Notes: generated by a model not told the origin, from the sequence alone. 38,409 nucleotides of DNA from Chloroflexota bacterium (GCA_005881335.1 VBFV01000074.1:1-38409), one strand, 5' to 3'; counted from the first letter of the stretch, positions 20,822-31,457 are shown. Translations and numbers: made by a program.

Positions 20822-20863
20822 CCTGCCGGGGCCGGCCCGCCGGCCCCGACAGGTGCCCTTTTC
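20822..20863 (+). terminator. Rho-independent terminator after the flp pilin gene
   Basis: CCTGCCGGGGCCGG-CCCG-CCGGCCCCGACAGG hairpin followed by TGCCCTTTT. Confidence 0.8.
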
Positions 20864-20973
20864 TCGACCGCCTGGCTACGCGACATAGCCTGGCAATCGC
20901 CCGCCGCAGCGCGTTCGGGTGCTTTACACAGGTCATCGCCAAGGCCCCGGATTGAGCCTGTAGAGTTCGTCCC

Positions 20974-23097
20974 GTGGCGATCGGAGCCCACCCCGAGCCA
21001 GAAGCTTCGCCTGTTCTTTTGCCGGTCAGCCCCAGGTACATCAACCGCGAGCTGTCGCGGCTCGATTTCGATGAGCGGGTGCTGGCGATGGCGGAAGATC
21101 CCAGGCTCGCGCTCCTCGAACGGGTGCGCTTCCTGGCCATCTTCAGCCAGAACCTGGATGACTTCTTCCAGGTGCGCGTCGCCGGTCTGAAGGAGCAGGT
21201 CCTGGCCGCGGTCGCAGTTGCCTCGCCGGACGGCATGTCACCCCTCGAACAGCTGAAGGCGATCCGCTCGCGCGTCGAGGGACTGATCGACCGCCAGACG
21301 ACGATCTACAACCGCGAGATCTTGCCGGCGCTCGCCCAGTCGGGAATTGTGCTCGTGCGCCAGGACGAAGTCAGCAAGAAGGAGCTGGCGCAGCTGCACA
21401 CGGTCTTCCGTGAGCAGATCTTCCCGGTCCTGACCCCGCTTGCGGTCGACCCCGGGCACCCATTCCCCTATATCTCGCACCTGTCTCTGAACCTCGCGGT
21501 GATGGTCCGCGATCCTCAGCGCAAGCAGCAGCGCTTCGCCCGGGTCAAGGTGCCTCCGGTCCTGCCGCGCTTCATCCCGCTCGATGGTTCGGTTGAGGGG
21601 GGCGAGCGCTACGTGCCGCTGGAGGACGTGATCGCGCTTCACCTTCCGCTTTTGTTCCCGGGCATGGAGATCGTCACCCAGCACCCGTTCCGGGTGACGC
21701 GCGACGGGGACCTCGACGACGTCGACAGCGACGCCGAGGACCTGCTGGCTGCGATCCAGACCGAGCTTCGACGAAGGCGACGTCACGCGCGCGTCGTCCG
21801 GCTCGAAGTCGACCCGGGCATGTCGGCCGAAGTGCTCGACCTGCTCACGCGCGAGCTCGAGCTGCAGCCGGCGGACGTGTACCAGATCGACGGGCTCCTG
21901 GACATGGGCAGCCTCTCGGTGCTGGCGCAGCTCGACCGTCCTGACCTGAAAGAGGAGGTGTGGACTCCAACCACGCAGCCTCGCCTTCGCGGCATCGCGG
22001 CCGAGGTCCCGGACCTCTTCGCGGTGCTGCGTGCGGGCGACATCCTGGCCCATCACCCGTATGACTCATTTGCGACCTCGGTCGAGGCGTTCATCGACCA
22101 TGCGGCGGGCGACCCGGACGTGCTCGCCATCAAGCAGACGCTGTACCGGACCTCGGGTCCGGCCAGCCCCATCGTTCGCGCGCTGATACGCGCCGCGGAA
22201 CGCGGGAAGCAGGTCGTCGCGCTGGTCGAGATCAAGGCTCGCGGCGACGAGCAAGCCAACATCGGCTGGGCCCGCGCACTCGAGGAGGCCAACGTCCACG
22301 TCGTGTACGGGCTCCTCGGTTTGAAGACGCACGCCAAGGTCACGCTCGTGGTCAGGCGAGAGGGCGGACATATCCAGCACTACCTGCACGTCGGGACGGG
22401 CAACTACAACCCCAACACCGCACGGGCGTACGAGGACGTGAGCCTCCTGTCAGCGGACTCCGACCTCGGCTCCGACGTGACCGAGCTGTTCAACCTGCTC
22501 ACCGGATACAGCCGGCAGAGCCGCTACCGCAAGCTCCTCGTCGCGCCCACCAACCTACGCACGGGCATCACGCAGCTCATCGAGCGCGAAGGCGTGGTCG
22601 GAGGTCGAATCATCATCAAGGTCAACAACCTGATCGACCAGGAGATCATCGACGCGCTCTACGCCGCGTCGCAGTCGGGCGCTCAGATCGACCTCCTCGT
22701 CCGCAGCATGTGCTCGCTTCGTCCCGGCGTGCCCGGACTCTCGGAAAGGATTCGGGTTCGCTCGATCGTCGGCCAGTTCCTCGAGCACTCCCGTGTCTTC
22801 TCCTTCGGCAACGGAGGCAGGCCCGAGTACTACCTCGGATCTTCAGACCTCATGCCGCGCAACCTCGACCGGCGTGTCGAGGCGGTCGTCCCGGTCACCG
22901 ACTCGAAGCTGCGCCAACGGCTGCAGCAGATCCTCGACGTCTCGCTCGCCGACGACGTGCTGGCGTGGGAGCTCGGGCCGGACGGGGCGTGGCGCCACGT
23001 CACAACCACCCGCGGAGTCAACTCGCACAACCGGTTCAAGGAGCTGGCCCTCGAGAGCGCCCACGGCAACGGGGTGGGCGGCGTGCCGCATGCCTGA
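20974..23097 (+). CDS. ppk: Polyphosphate kinase 1
   Basis: YINRELSRLDFDERVL, FSQNLDDFFQVRVAGL, IKQTLYRTSGPASPIVRALIRAAERGKQVVALVEIKAR, THAKVTLVVRREG, HVGTGNYNP. Confidence 0.97.
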   Translation: MAIGAHPEPEASPVLLPVSPRYINRELSRLDFDERVLAMAEDPRLALLERVRFLAIFSQNLDDFFQVRVAGLKEQVLAAVAVASPDGMSPLEQLKAIRSRVEGLIDRQTTIYNREILPALAQSGIVLVRQDEVSKKELAQLHTVFREQIFPVLTPLAVDPGHPFPYISHLSLNLAVMVRDPQRKQQRFARVKVPPVLPRFIPLDGSVEGGERYVPLEDVIALHLPLLFPGMEIVTQHPFRVTRDGDLDDVDSDAEDLLAAIQTELRRRRRHARVVRLEVDPGMSAEVLDLLTRELELQPADVYQIDGLLDMGSLSVLAQLDRPDLKEEVWTPTTQPRLRGIAAEVPDLFAVLRAGDILAHHPYDSFATSVEAFIDHAAGDPDVLAIKQTLYRTSGPASPIVRALIRAAERGKQVVALVEIKARGDEQANIGWARALEEANVHVVYGLLGLKTHAKVTLVVRREGGHIQHYLHVGTGNYNPNTARAYEDVSLLSADSDLGSDVTELFNLLTGYSRQSRYRKLLVAPTNLRTGITQLIEREGVVGGRIIIKVNNLIDQEIIDALYAASQSGAQIDLLVRSMCSLRPGVPGLSERIRVRSIVGQFLEHSRVFSFGNGGRPEYYLGSSDLMPRNLDRRVEAVVPVTDSKLRQRLQQILDVSLADDVLAWELGPDGAWRHVTTTRGVNSHNRFKELALESAHGNGVGGVPHA

Positions 23098-23102
23098 TCG
23101 GC

Positions 23103-24617
23103 TTGCTTGAGCGCGAGGTGAAGCTCGGGGCCGGCCCCGCGTTCCACCTCCCCGACCTGGCAGGAATCATCGAAGGTGTCGCGGTGGCGCCCCCGGAAAC
23201 CGTCCGCATGGAGACCGTCTACTACGACACGCCTGACCTGCGGCTGGCGCGGTGGGGAGTCTCGCTGCGGCGCCGTGCGGGCGAAGGTTGGACGCTGAAG
23301 CTGGCCCCGCCCCCATCCGCCCCCGGCAAACGAGGCGTCGTGCTGGAACGCGACGAGCTCACCTTCCAGGGCAGCGCGACCAAACCACCCGAAGCGGCGC
23401 TCGAGGTCGTGCGGGCATATGTGCGCAAGGCAGAGCTTGTGCCGGTGGCGCGGCTATCGACGGTGCGGCGTCGCGTCCGCCTGGTCGACGCCACCGGGAC
23501 ACGTGTCGCCGAGGTGGTGGACGACGAGGTTTCGGTGCGCGACGGCCGGCGCGTCGCCGCGCGATTCCGCGAGATCGAGGTCGAGGTGCCGAGCTCCAAC
23601 GGCGCTGAGGGCGCCGACCCCACCGAGGGCATCATCGCGCCGCTCGTGACGCGGCTGCGCGGCGCGGGCGCCGGAGCACCCGACCCGACCCCGAAGCACA
23701 TCCGGGCCCTCGGTCCGCGGGCGATCGAGCCGCCCGAAGTCTCGCCGCAGCCTCTGGCACCCGACGCGCCCGCGAAGGACGTGATCAAGAACGCCGTCGC
23801 GGAGTCGGTCGCCGCGCTTCTCCATCACGACCCGCTGGTCAGGACCGGTCGCGACCCGGAGGCTGTGCACCAGGCGCGGGTCGCGACGCGCAAGCTGCGG
23901 TCCAACCTGCGCACGTTCGGACCGCTCCTCGATCCTGAGTGGACCGAGCCGCTGCGATCCGAGCTCGGTTGGCTCGCGATGGGCCTGGGCGCCGTGCGCG
24001 ATCGCGAGGTGCTGCTGGAACGGCTGCGAGTGCGCGCGCAATCGCTCCCGGCCAGCGACCAGCGGTCGGCTGCATCCCTCTTGCAGCTGCTCGAAGGCGA
24101 GATCGACGAGCTCAGGAAGAAGCTGCTCGCGGACCTCGACTCGCAGCGCTACATCGATTTGCTCGAGCGCCTGGTGGAGGCGGCGCACTCGCCGAAGACG
24201 CTGCCCGACGCGGACCAGCCGGCGGCATCCGTCCTGCCCGCGCTGGCCACCACACCTTGGCGCCGGCTGCGCTCGGCGGTGCGCGGGCTGCCGGAGACGC
24301 CGACCGACCCCGAGCTCCATCGCATCCGGATCCTGGCCAAGCGGGCGCGATACGCGGCCGAGGCTGTGGCGCCGGTGGCAGCGGGCGCCGCCGCCTTCGC
24401 GCGGGCGGCCGCCAAGCTGCAGACCATCCTGGGCGAGCACCAGGACAGCGTCACCGCGCAAGCCTGGCTTCGCTCCGCGAAGGTGAGCGGCAAGCGCGCG
24501 TTCGTCGCGGGCGAGCTCATCGCGCTGGAGAGGCTCGCGGCCGACGACGCGCGCGCACGCTGGCGGAAGGTGTGGGACGCGCTCGACCGTAAGCGTCTGC
24601 GAGCGTGGATGCCCTGA
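23103..24617 (+). CDS. CYTH-CHAD fusion protein
   Basis: EREVKLGAGPAFHLPDL (CYTH ExExK-like) plus VHQARVATRKLRSNLRTF...LHRIRILAKRARYAAE (CHAD). Confidence 0.92.
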   Translation: MLEREVKLGAGPAFHLPDLAGIIEGVAVAPPETVRMETVYYDTPDLRLARWGVSLRRRAGEGWTLKLAPPPSAPGKRGVVLERDELTFQGSATKPPEAALEVVRAYVRKAELVPVARLSTVRRRVRLVDATGTRVAEVVDDEVSVRDGRRVAARFREIEVEVPSSNGAEGADPTEGIIAPLVTRLRGAGAGAPDPTPKHIRALGPRAIEPPEVSPQPLAPDAPAKDVIKNAVAESVAALLHHDPLVRTGRDPEAVHQARVATRKLRSNLRTFGPLLDPEWTEPLRSELGWLAMGLGAVRDREVLLERLRVRAQSLPASDQRSAASLLQLLEGEIDELRKKLLADLDSQRYIDLLERLVEAAHSPKTLPDADQPAASVLPALATTPWRRLRSAVRGLPETPTDPELHRIRILAKRARYAAEAVAPVAAGAAAFARAAAKLQTILGEHQDSVTAQAWLRSAKVSGKRAFVAGELIALERLAADDARARWRKVWDALDRKRLRAWMP

Positions 24618-25078
24618 GCCGCCGCTTCTATGTCGTCCGGCACGCGAAGGCGGGAAGCCGGAGCCACTGGTCGGGTGACGATCGGCAGCGTCCGCTGAAC
24701 AAGAAGGGTGAGAAGCAGGCCGACGCGCTGGTCAAACTGCTGCAGCCCTTTTCGATCACCGAGATCCATTCGAGTCCTTACCACCGGTGCGTGCAGACAG
24801 TGCAGCCGCTCGCACGGGCGCGCCGGCTCGAAGTCAAGCAGTCAGACTCGTTGGCCGAGGGTCATGGCCTGGCCGGCCTCAGCGAGTTCTTCGGCGATCG
24901 AAGTCTGGATGGGGTCGTGCTCAGCACGCACGGCGACATCACGTGGGAGCTCGTCGAGGACCTCGTCCAGCGCCACGTGGTCAAGGCGGGCGAGGGAGGG
25001 TTCGAGAAGGGATCGACCTGGGTGGTGGAGGTCGACGACGGCGTGCCGGTGAAGGCGCGTTACCTGCCCGCTCCATGA
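24605..25078 (+). CDS. SixA-type phosphohistidine phosphatase
   Basis: YVVRHAKAG RHG motif, RPLNKKGEKQADAL, SSPYHRCVQTVQPL, STHGD. Confidence 0.9.
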   Translation: MDALSRRFYVVRHAKAGSRSHWSGDDRQRPLNKKGEKQADALVKLLQPFSITEIHSSPYHRCVQTVQPLARARRLEVKQSDSLAEGHGLAGLSEFFGDRSLDGVVLSTHGDITWELVEDLVQRHVVKAGEGGFEKGSTWVVEVDDGVPVKARYLPAP

Positions 25079-25746
25079 TCGGGAGGCTGCGCCGGCAGAT
25101 GAAGGCGGCGGCCAACCCGGAAAAAGCCGAGGGCATGCGCGCATACATGAAATCGACGATGCCCTACTACGGGATCAACATGCCCGACGTCCGAGCGATC
25201 AGCCGCGAGGTGTTCGATGGATCGCCGATGACGTGCTCCGAATGGCGCGAGACGATCCTCGAGCTGTGGCGAGGCGCTCGCCATCGCGAGGAGCGCTACG
25301 CGGCGCTGTTCCTGCTGGGGACGAAGGCGCACCGCGAGTGCGTCAAACCCGATCTGATGCCGATGCTCGAGGAGTTGATCGTCACCGGCGCGTGGTGGGA
25401 CTACGTGGACGAGGTAGCGGGTGTGGTCGGGGATCTGTTGCGCAGATATCCAAAAACGATTCGACCGCTGATGCGGCGATGGAGCACTGACCCCAGCCTG
25501 TGGAAGCGACGCGTGTCGATCATCTGCCAGCTCGCGTTCAAGCACGAGACCGACCTCGACCTGCTGTACGCGAACATCGAGCCGAACCTGGCCGACCGCG
25601 AGTTTTTCATCCGCAAGGCGATCGGGTGGGCGCTGCGCCAGTACGCCTGGACCGACCCCGACGAGGTGGCCCGCTACGTCCGCGCGTACGAGGCTCGGCT
25701 CAGCGGCCTCAGCCGCCGCGAAGCGCTGAAGAACATTAGCCTTTGA
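25075..25746 (+). CDS. AlkD-like DNA alkylation repair protein
   Basis: MRAYMKSTMPYYGINMPDVRAI...WWDYVDEVAGVVGDLL...FIRKAIGWALRQYAWTDP. Confidence 0.9.
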   Translation: MIGRLRRQMKAAANPEKAEGMRAYMKSTMPYYGINMPDVRAISREVFDGSPMTCSEWRETILELWRGARHREERYAALFLLGTKAHRECVKPDLMPMLEELIVTGAWWDYVDEVAGVVGDLLRRYPKTIRPLMRRWSTDPSLWKRRVSIICQLAFKHETDLDLLYANIEPNLADREFFIRKAIGWALRQYAWTDPDEVARYVRAYEARLSGLSRREALKNISL

Positions 25747-25750
25747 TCGG

Positions 25751-27283
25751 ATGACGGTCACGCTGCGCGGACCCGGGCTGACCGAAGACCAGGTCGTGGC
25801 GGTGGCCCGTCATGGCGAGCAGGTGGCCCTCGCCGGCGCGGCGCGCACCAGGATGGAGCGCAGCCGGGCTCGGGTGGAGCGTGCGGCCGCCTCGCGCGAG
25901 CCGGTCTACGGCGTTTCGACCGGTTTCGGTGCGCTGGCCGGCACGCGCGTCGCGCCGCTCCGCCAGCCGGAGCTGCAGCTCGCCCTGATCCGGTCGCACG
26001 CGGCGGGGGTCGGGGCGCCGGTCGACGAGGAGGTGGTCCGGGCGACGATGCTGCTCCGGGCGCGCACGCTCGCGATGGGTCTGTCGGGCGTGCGGCCTCT
26101 GCTCGCCGAGGCGCTCATCGGAATGCTCAACGAGGGCATCACGCCGGTCGTGCCGCGCTACGGCTCGGTCGGCTGCAGCGGAGACCTTGCGCCGCTCGCC
26201 CACATCGGCCTCGCGCTGGTCGGCGAGGGGGAGGTTCTCGACGGGCAGGGCGCGACGCGACCCGCGGCGCTGGCGCTCAAGACGGCCAAGCTCAAGGCCG
26301 TCAAGCTCGAGACCAAAGAAGGCCTGGCGTTGATCAACGGCACCGACGGCATGCTCGGCATGCTGCTGCTCGCGTGCTCCGACGCCGAGCGCCTGTTTCG
26401 CACCGCCGACGTGACGGCCGCGATGTCCGCCGAAGCGCTGCTCGGCACCGACCGCACGTTCCAGGCGCGGCTGCATGAGGTGCGACCGCATCCCGGACAG
26501 GCCGCGAGCGCGGCCAACCTCTCACTGCTGATGAAGGATTCGCAGATCGTGGCGTCGCACCGCCATTCGCAGCACGCGGTGCAGGACTCCTACTCCGTGC
26601 GGTGCAGCCCGCAGGTCGCCGGCGCCGCCCGAGACACGCTCGATTTCGCGCGCCGCGTCGCTGAGATCGAGCTGTCGTCGACGATCGACAATCCAATCGT
26701 GCTCGAGAACGGCGACGTGGAGTCCAACGGCAACTTCCACGGTGAACCCCTGGCATTCGCCGCCGACTTCCTGGCGATCGCCGCGGCCGAGGTCGGATCG
26801 ATCGCGGAACGCCGGGTAGACCGCCTGCTCGACCCGCATCGCTCGCAGGGCCTGCCGCCGTTCCTCGCGGAGGAGCCCGGCGTGAACTCCGGCCTGATGG
26901 TCGCCCAGTACACCGCCGCCGCGCTGGTCGCGGAAAACCGCCGCCTCGCCGCCCCCGCCAGCGTGGATTCGATACCGACCTCCGGCATGCAGGAGGACCA
27001 CGTGTCGATGGGTTGGGGCGCGGCGCTCAAGCTCCGCACTGTGCTCGACAACGTCGCGCACATCCTGGCCGTGGAGCTGTGCGCGGCCGCCCGCGCGCAA
27101 GAGCTTCGCCGTCCGCTCGAGCCTTCGCCCGCCACGGCGGCGGTGCGCGCCTTGCTGCGCAAGCACGTCGGCGGCGCCGGCCCTGACCGGTTCGTCGCGC
27201 CCGAGCTCGCCGCGGCCCGAACCCTCATCCTGAGCGGCGCGGTCATCGAGGCCGCGGAGTCGGTGACCGGGAGGCTGCAGTGA
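25751..27283 (+). CDS. hutH: Histidine ammonia-lyase (aromatic amino acid lyase family)
   Basis: [18 protein letters not shown] motif [14 protein letters not shown]; followed by hutU, hutF, hutI. Confidence 0.94.
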   Translation: MTVTLRGPGLTEDQVVAVARHGEQVALAGAARTRMERSRARVERAAASREPVYGVSTGFGALAGTRVAPLRQPELQLALIRSHAAGVGAPVDEEVVRATMLLRARTLAMGLSGVRPLLAEALIGMLNEGITPVVPRYGSVGCSGDLAPLAHIGLALVGEGEVLDGQGATRPAALALKTAKLKAVKLETKEGLALINGTDGMLGMLLLACSDAERLFRTADVTAAMSAEALLGTDRTFQARLHEVRPHPGQAASAANLSLLMKDSQIVASHRHSQHAVQDSYSVRCSPQVAGAARDTLDFARRVAEIELSSTIDNPIVLENGDVESNGNFHGEPLAFAADFLAIAAAEVGSIAERRVDRLLDPHRSQGLPPFLAEEPGVNSGLMVAQYTAAALVAENRRLAAPASVDSIPTSGMQEDHVSMGWGAALKLRTVLDNVAHILAVELCAAARAQELRRPLEPSPATAAVRALLRKHVGGAGPDRFVAPELAAARTLILSGAVIEAAESVTGRLQ

Positions 27284-28929
27284 ACCGGACCATTCGCGCC
27301 CCGCGCGGGTCGGAGATCTCCTGCCTGGGCTGGCCGCAGGAAGCGGCCATGCGCATGCTGATGAACAACCTCGACCCCGAGGTCGCCGAGCGGCCCGAAG
27401 ACCTGGTCGTCTACGGCGGAACAGGCCGCGCCGCGCGCTCATGGGAGGCGTTCGATGCGATCGTCCGCGAGCTCCGCGGCCTGAAGGGCGACCAGACGTT
27501 GCTGGTGCAGTCGGGCAAGCCGGTCGGCGTGTTCGACACACACGAGTGGGCGCCGCGCGTCCTCATCTCCAACTCGATGCTCGTCCCCCAGTGGGCCACG
27601 TGGGAGGAGTTCCGGCGCCTCGAAGCGCTCGGCCTGACGATGTACGGCCAGATGACGGCAGGATCGTGGATCTACATCGGGACCCAGGGCATCCTGCAAG
27701 GGACGTACGAGACGTTCGCCGCGATCGCTCGCAAGCGCTTCCACGATTCGCTCGCCGGCACGATCACGCTCACCGCGGGTCTCGGCGGGATGGGCGGCGC
27801 GCAGCCGCTGGCGGTGACCCTCAACGGCGGCGTCGCGATCTGCGTCGACGTCGACCCCGAACGGATCGAGCGACGCATCGAGCACCGCTACCTCGATACG
27901 CGCGCGGACAGCCTGGACCGCGCCCTGCAGCTCGCCCTCGACGCCAAGAAGGCGAAGCGTGCCATTTCGATCGGCGTGCTGGGCAATGCGGCCGATGTCT
28001 TTCCCGACGTGGCCCGGCGTGGTTTTGAGATCGACATCGTCACCGACCAGACCTCGGCGCACGACCCGCTCAGCTACGTCCCCGCGGGGCTGTCGCCCGA
28101 AGACGCGGCCGAGCTGCGCCTCGACGAACCCGCCACGTACGTCAAGCGCGCGCGAGAGAGCATGGCCCGCCACGTCGATGCGATGGTTGAGTTTCTCGAC
28201 CGCGGGGCGGAGGTCTTCGACTACGGCAACAGCCTGCGCGCGGAAGCCCGGCTCGGCGGCAGCACTCGCGCATTCGATTATCCAGGCTTCGTCCCCGCCT
28301 ACATCAGGCCGCTTTTCTGCGAAGGCAACGGACCATTTCGTTGGGTGGCGCTTTCGGGCGACCCGGCGGACATCGCGGCAACCGACCGCGCCATCGTGAA
28401 GGAGTTCGCGGAAAACGAGGGCCTGGTCCGCTGGATCAAAGCCGCCGGCGAGCGCGTGCACTTCCAGGGCCTTCCCGCGCGCATCTGCTGGCTCGGCTAT
28501 GGCGAGCGCGCCCGCGCGGGCCGGCTGTTCAACGACCTCGTCCGCAGTGGAAAGGTGAAGGGTCCGATCGTGATCGGACGCGACCACCTCGACTCGGGCT
28601 CGGTCGCCTCGCCCTATCGGGAGACCGAGTCGATGCTCGACGGCTCCGACGCCATCGCCGACTGGCCGATCCTGAACGCGCTGACCAGCACGTCGAGCGG
28701 CGCGGCGTGGGTCAGCGTGCATCACGGAGGCGGCGTCGGAATCGGCCGCTCGATCCACGCCGGAATGGTCGCGCTTGCGGATGGGACGGACCTCGCGGCG
28801 AAGAAGCTGGAGCGCGTGCTCACCAACGACCCGGGCATGGGCGTGATCCGCCACGCCGACGCGGGTTACGAGCGCGCGATCGACGTGGCGCGCGAACGCG
28901 GCGTCCGCATCCCGATGCGCGATTCCTAG
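27280..28929 (+). CDS. hutU: Urocanate hydratase
   Basis: [86 protein letters not shown]. Confidence 0.97.
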   Translation: MNRTIRAPRGSEISCLGWPQEAAMRMLMNNLDPEVAERPEDLVVYGGTGRAARSWEAFDAIVRELRGLKGDQTLLVQSGKPVGVFDTHEWAPRVLISNSMLVPQWATWEEFRRLEALGLTMYGQMTAGSWIYIGTQGILQGTYETFAAIARKRFHDSLAGTITLTAGLGGMGGAQPLAVTLNGGVAICVDVDPERIERRIEHRYLDTRADSLDRALQLALDAKKAKRAISIGVLGNAADVFPDVARRGFEIDIVTDQTSAHDPLSYVPAGLSPEDAAELRLDEPATYVKRARESMARHVDAMVEFLDRGAEVFDYGNSLRAEARLGGSTRAFDYPGFVPAYIRPLFCEGNGPFRWVALSGDPADIAATDRAIVKEFAENEGLVRWIKAAGERVHFQGLPARICWLGYGERARAGRLFNDLVRSGKVKGPIVIGRDHLDSGSVASPYRETESMLDGSDAIADWPILNALTSTSSGAAWVSVHHGGGVGIGRSIHAGMVALADGTDLAAKKLERVLTNDPGMGVIRHADAGYERAIDVARERGVRIPMRDS

Positions 28930-30161
28930 TGAACGGGACGGGTCGCTGGCACGCCGAGCAGGCGTGGCTCGGCCACCGCGCGGAAAACGTTCTGCTCGAA
29001 GTCGCATCCGGTCGCATCACAACGATCACCGAGGGCGTGACGCCTGTTCCGCACGACGCCGTGGCGCTCAAGGGTTGGACAGTTCCTGGTTTCGCCAACG
29101 TGCACAGCCACGCGTTCCAACGGTTGCTGCGGGGTGAGGTCGAGTCTGGCGGCGGCGATTTCTGGGAATGGCGAGAGCGCATGTACCGCTATGCGGACTG
29201 GGAGCCGGCCGACTACTTCAACCACGCGCGGCTCGTGTTCCGCGAGATGCTGGAGGCCGGTATCACCGCGGTCGGCGAGTTCCATTACCTGCACAGTCAC
29301 GGGAACGAGCTCGGGGTGGCTCTCATCGATGCGGCGCGCGAGGAAGGAATTCGGATCACGCTCATCGACGCGTGCTACTTGCGCGGCGGGCTGGACGGCC
29401 GGCCGCTCGATGACGTTCAAAAGACGTTCTCCGACGGCAACGCCGACCGATGGGTTCGGCGGGTCGACGAACTGAAAGAGGCAGACGGCGTGCGCATCGG
29501 CGCCGCCATCCACAGCGTGCGGGCCGTGGACCCGGAGTCAATGCGCATCGTCTTCACGTACGCGAAGGAGCGCGGCATGCCGCTGCACATCCATCTCGGA
29601 GAGCAGCCGGCAGAGGTTGAGGAGTGCGTGGCAGCCGAGGGCCGCACGCCGACGGAGCTTCTGGACCGAGAAGGCGTTCTCGACCCTGACCTCACCGCCG
29701 TGCACGCGATTCACCTGAGCGAGCGCGACATCGATCTTTTGGGCGCTTACAACGTGCAGGTCTGCGCCTGCTCGACGACCGAACGAGATCTTGGGGACCG
29801 TGTGGGTCCGATGCGCGCTCTTGCCGACCACGGATGTCACCTATCCCTCGGAAGCGACTCCAACGCTGTCATCGACATGCTCGAAGAGGCCCGCGGTCTC
29901 GAGCTGGACCAGCGCCGCGCCACAGGTCGCCGCGTCCTTCACCAGCCAGAAGAGCTGCTGAAGGCAGCGACCCGTGATGGAATGATCGCTCTCGGTTGGG
30001 ATGGCGGCGAGCTCACGCCCGGGATGCTCGCTGACTTCGTCACCCTCGAACAGCCACGCGGGCTGTGGCGCGAGATGAGCCCTTCGTACCTCGTTTATGG
30101 CTTTTCCGGCCGCGACGTCACCAACGTCGTGGTCGGCGGCGAGACCGTCGTCAGCAAATGA
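28929..30161 (+). CDS. hutF: Formimidoylglutamate deiminase
   Basis: PGFANVHSHAFQRLLRGEVESGGGDFWEWRERMYRYAD; HIHLGEQPAEVEEC; LGSDSNAVID; GTG overlaps hutU stop by 1 nt. Confidence 0.94.
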   Translation: MNGTGRWHAEQAWLGHRAENVLLEVASGRITTITEGVTPVPHDAVALKGWTVPGFANVHSHAFQRLLRGEVESGGGDFWEWRERMYRYADWEPADYFNHARLVFREMLEAGITAVGEFHYLHSHGNELGVALIDAAREEGIRITLIDACYLRGGLDGRPLDDVQKTFSDGNADRWVRRVDELKEADGVRIGAAIHSVRAVDPESMRIVFTYAKERGMPLHIHLGEQPAEVEECVAAEGRTPTELLDREGVLDPDLTAVHAIHLSERDIDLLGAYNVQVCACSTTERDLGDRVGPMRALADHGCHLSLGSDSNAVIDMLEEARGLELDQRRATGRRVLHQPEELLKAATRDGMIALGWDGGELTPGMLADFVTLEQPRGLWREMSPSYLVYGFSGRDVTNVVVGGETVVSK

Positions 30162-31354
30162 GGCGCCTGCGGAACATCGGCCGGCTGTTCACCGGCACGC
30201 CGGCTGGTGTGATCGAAGACGCGGCCGTGATCTGCGATGGAGAGCAGATCGCGTGGTGCGGCAAGCACGGCGATGAACCGCGGGAGCTGCTGGAGTCGGT
30301 GAATGAGGAGGACGACTGCGCCAACGGCCTCGTCACGGCGGGCCTCATCGACGCGCATACGCATCCCGTCTACGCGGGCGATCGCATGCGAGAGGTTGCG
30401 ATGCGGTCTGCGGGAGCTTCGTACGAAGAGGTCGCCAAGGCGGGCGGTGGCATCAAGGCGACCGTGAAGGCGACGCGCGAGGAACCGATCAGCGCGCTCG
30501 AGCAGGCGACTGCACGCAGGCTGTGGTCATGGCTCGAAGGCGGCGCGACCACGGTTGAAGCCAAGACCGGATACCACCTCCAGCGCGTGGGAGAGCTCGA
30601 GTCGACGCGGTTGCTGGCGCGCCTGGGTAAGCGCAAGGACCTGCCGCGCATCGAGGTTACGTTCCTGGCCGCGCACGCGCTGCCGCCAGATCGTTCGGCC
30701 CGCATGGGCGCTTACGCAAGGCAGGTCGCCGACTGGTGCGACGACGCGTACGTGGCGGGCGCGCGCTTCTGCGACGTGTTTTGCGACCGCGGCTACTTCA
30801 GCGTGCCTCAGTCGCGCGCGATCCTGAAGGCCGGCCTGAAGGCGAAGTTGATTCCACGCATCCACGCCGACGAGCTCGATCGAACCGGCGGCGCGCGACT
30901 CGCCGCCGAGCTGCACGCGGCCTCGGCCGATCACCTTCTACGCGCCAACCGCGGCGACGCGATCGCGCTCGCCCGGGCGGGCGTGGTGGCGACACTGGCT
31001 CCCGGCACCGCTCTGTCCATCGGCCGGCTTCCGCCAGTTCGGGAGCTCATCGGCGCCGGGGCTGTGATCGCGCTGGGCACGGATCACAACCCGGGCACCA
31101 GCGGCCTGACCAGCATGAGCGCCGTGATCGCCCTCGCGGTCGCGGTGTTCAAAATGTCGGTCGAGCGGGCCGTCCTGGCCGCGACGCTCGGCGGCGCGTA
31201 CTCGCTTTCGAGATCAGATCGCGGCGTCGTGGCGCCCCACAAGCTGGCCGACCTCGTGCTCTGGGAGGCCGAGCACGAAGGGGCGTTCGCCTGGGCTTAC
31301 GGGCTCAGGCCGCGAGTTGTCTGGCTGCGGGGGGCGCAAGTTTTTGCCTCGTAA
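30158..31354 (+). CDS. hutI: Imidazolonepropionase
   Basis: GLIDAHTHPVYAGDRMREVAMR, GGIKATVKATRE, TVEAKTGYHLQ, ALGTDHNPGTS. Confidence 0.95.
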   Translation: MRRLRNIGRLFTGTPAGVIEDAAVICDGEQIAWCGKHGDEPRELLESVNEEDDCANGLVTAGLIDAHTHPVYAGDRMREVAMRSAGASYEEVAKAGGGIKATVKATREEPISALEQATARRLWSWLEGGATTVEAKTGYHLQRVGELESTRLLARLGKRKDLPRIEVTFLAAHALPPDRSARMGAYARQVADWCDDAYVAGARFCDVFCDRGYFSVPQSRAILKAGLKAKLIPRIHADELDRTGGARLAAELHAASADHLLRANRGDAIALARAGVVATLAPGTALSIGRLPPVRELIGAGAVIALGTDHNPGTSGLTSMSAVIALAVAVFKMSVERAVLAATLGGAYSLSRSDRGVVAPHKLADLVLWEAEHEGAFAWAYGLRPRVVWLRGAQVFAS

Positions 31355-31358
31355 GAGG

Positions 31359-31387
31359 TTGCTAATTGCGTGCAATCAGCCTATAAG
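31359..31387 (+). promoter_or_regulatory. Promoter with dyad in the spacer
   Basis: TTGCTA-N17-TATAAG; spacer contains ATTGC-GT-GCAAT. Confidence 0.55.
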
Positions 31388-31457
31388 TTGCACCTGAACG
31401 GCCGCCCGCTCAGCATTACGCATTCAACCGCGGTCGAAAAATGGAGGAAGGCAAGTA

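Noticed and set aside
27439-29007. 522-aa minus-strand ORF antisense to hutU
   Set aside because: Shadow of a well-conserved urocanase; no family motifs.
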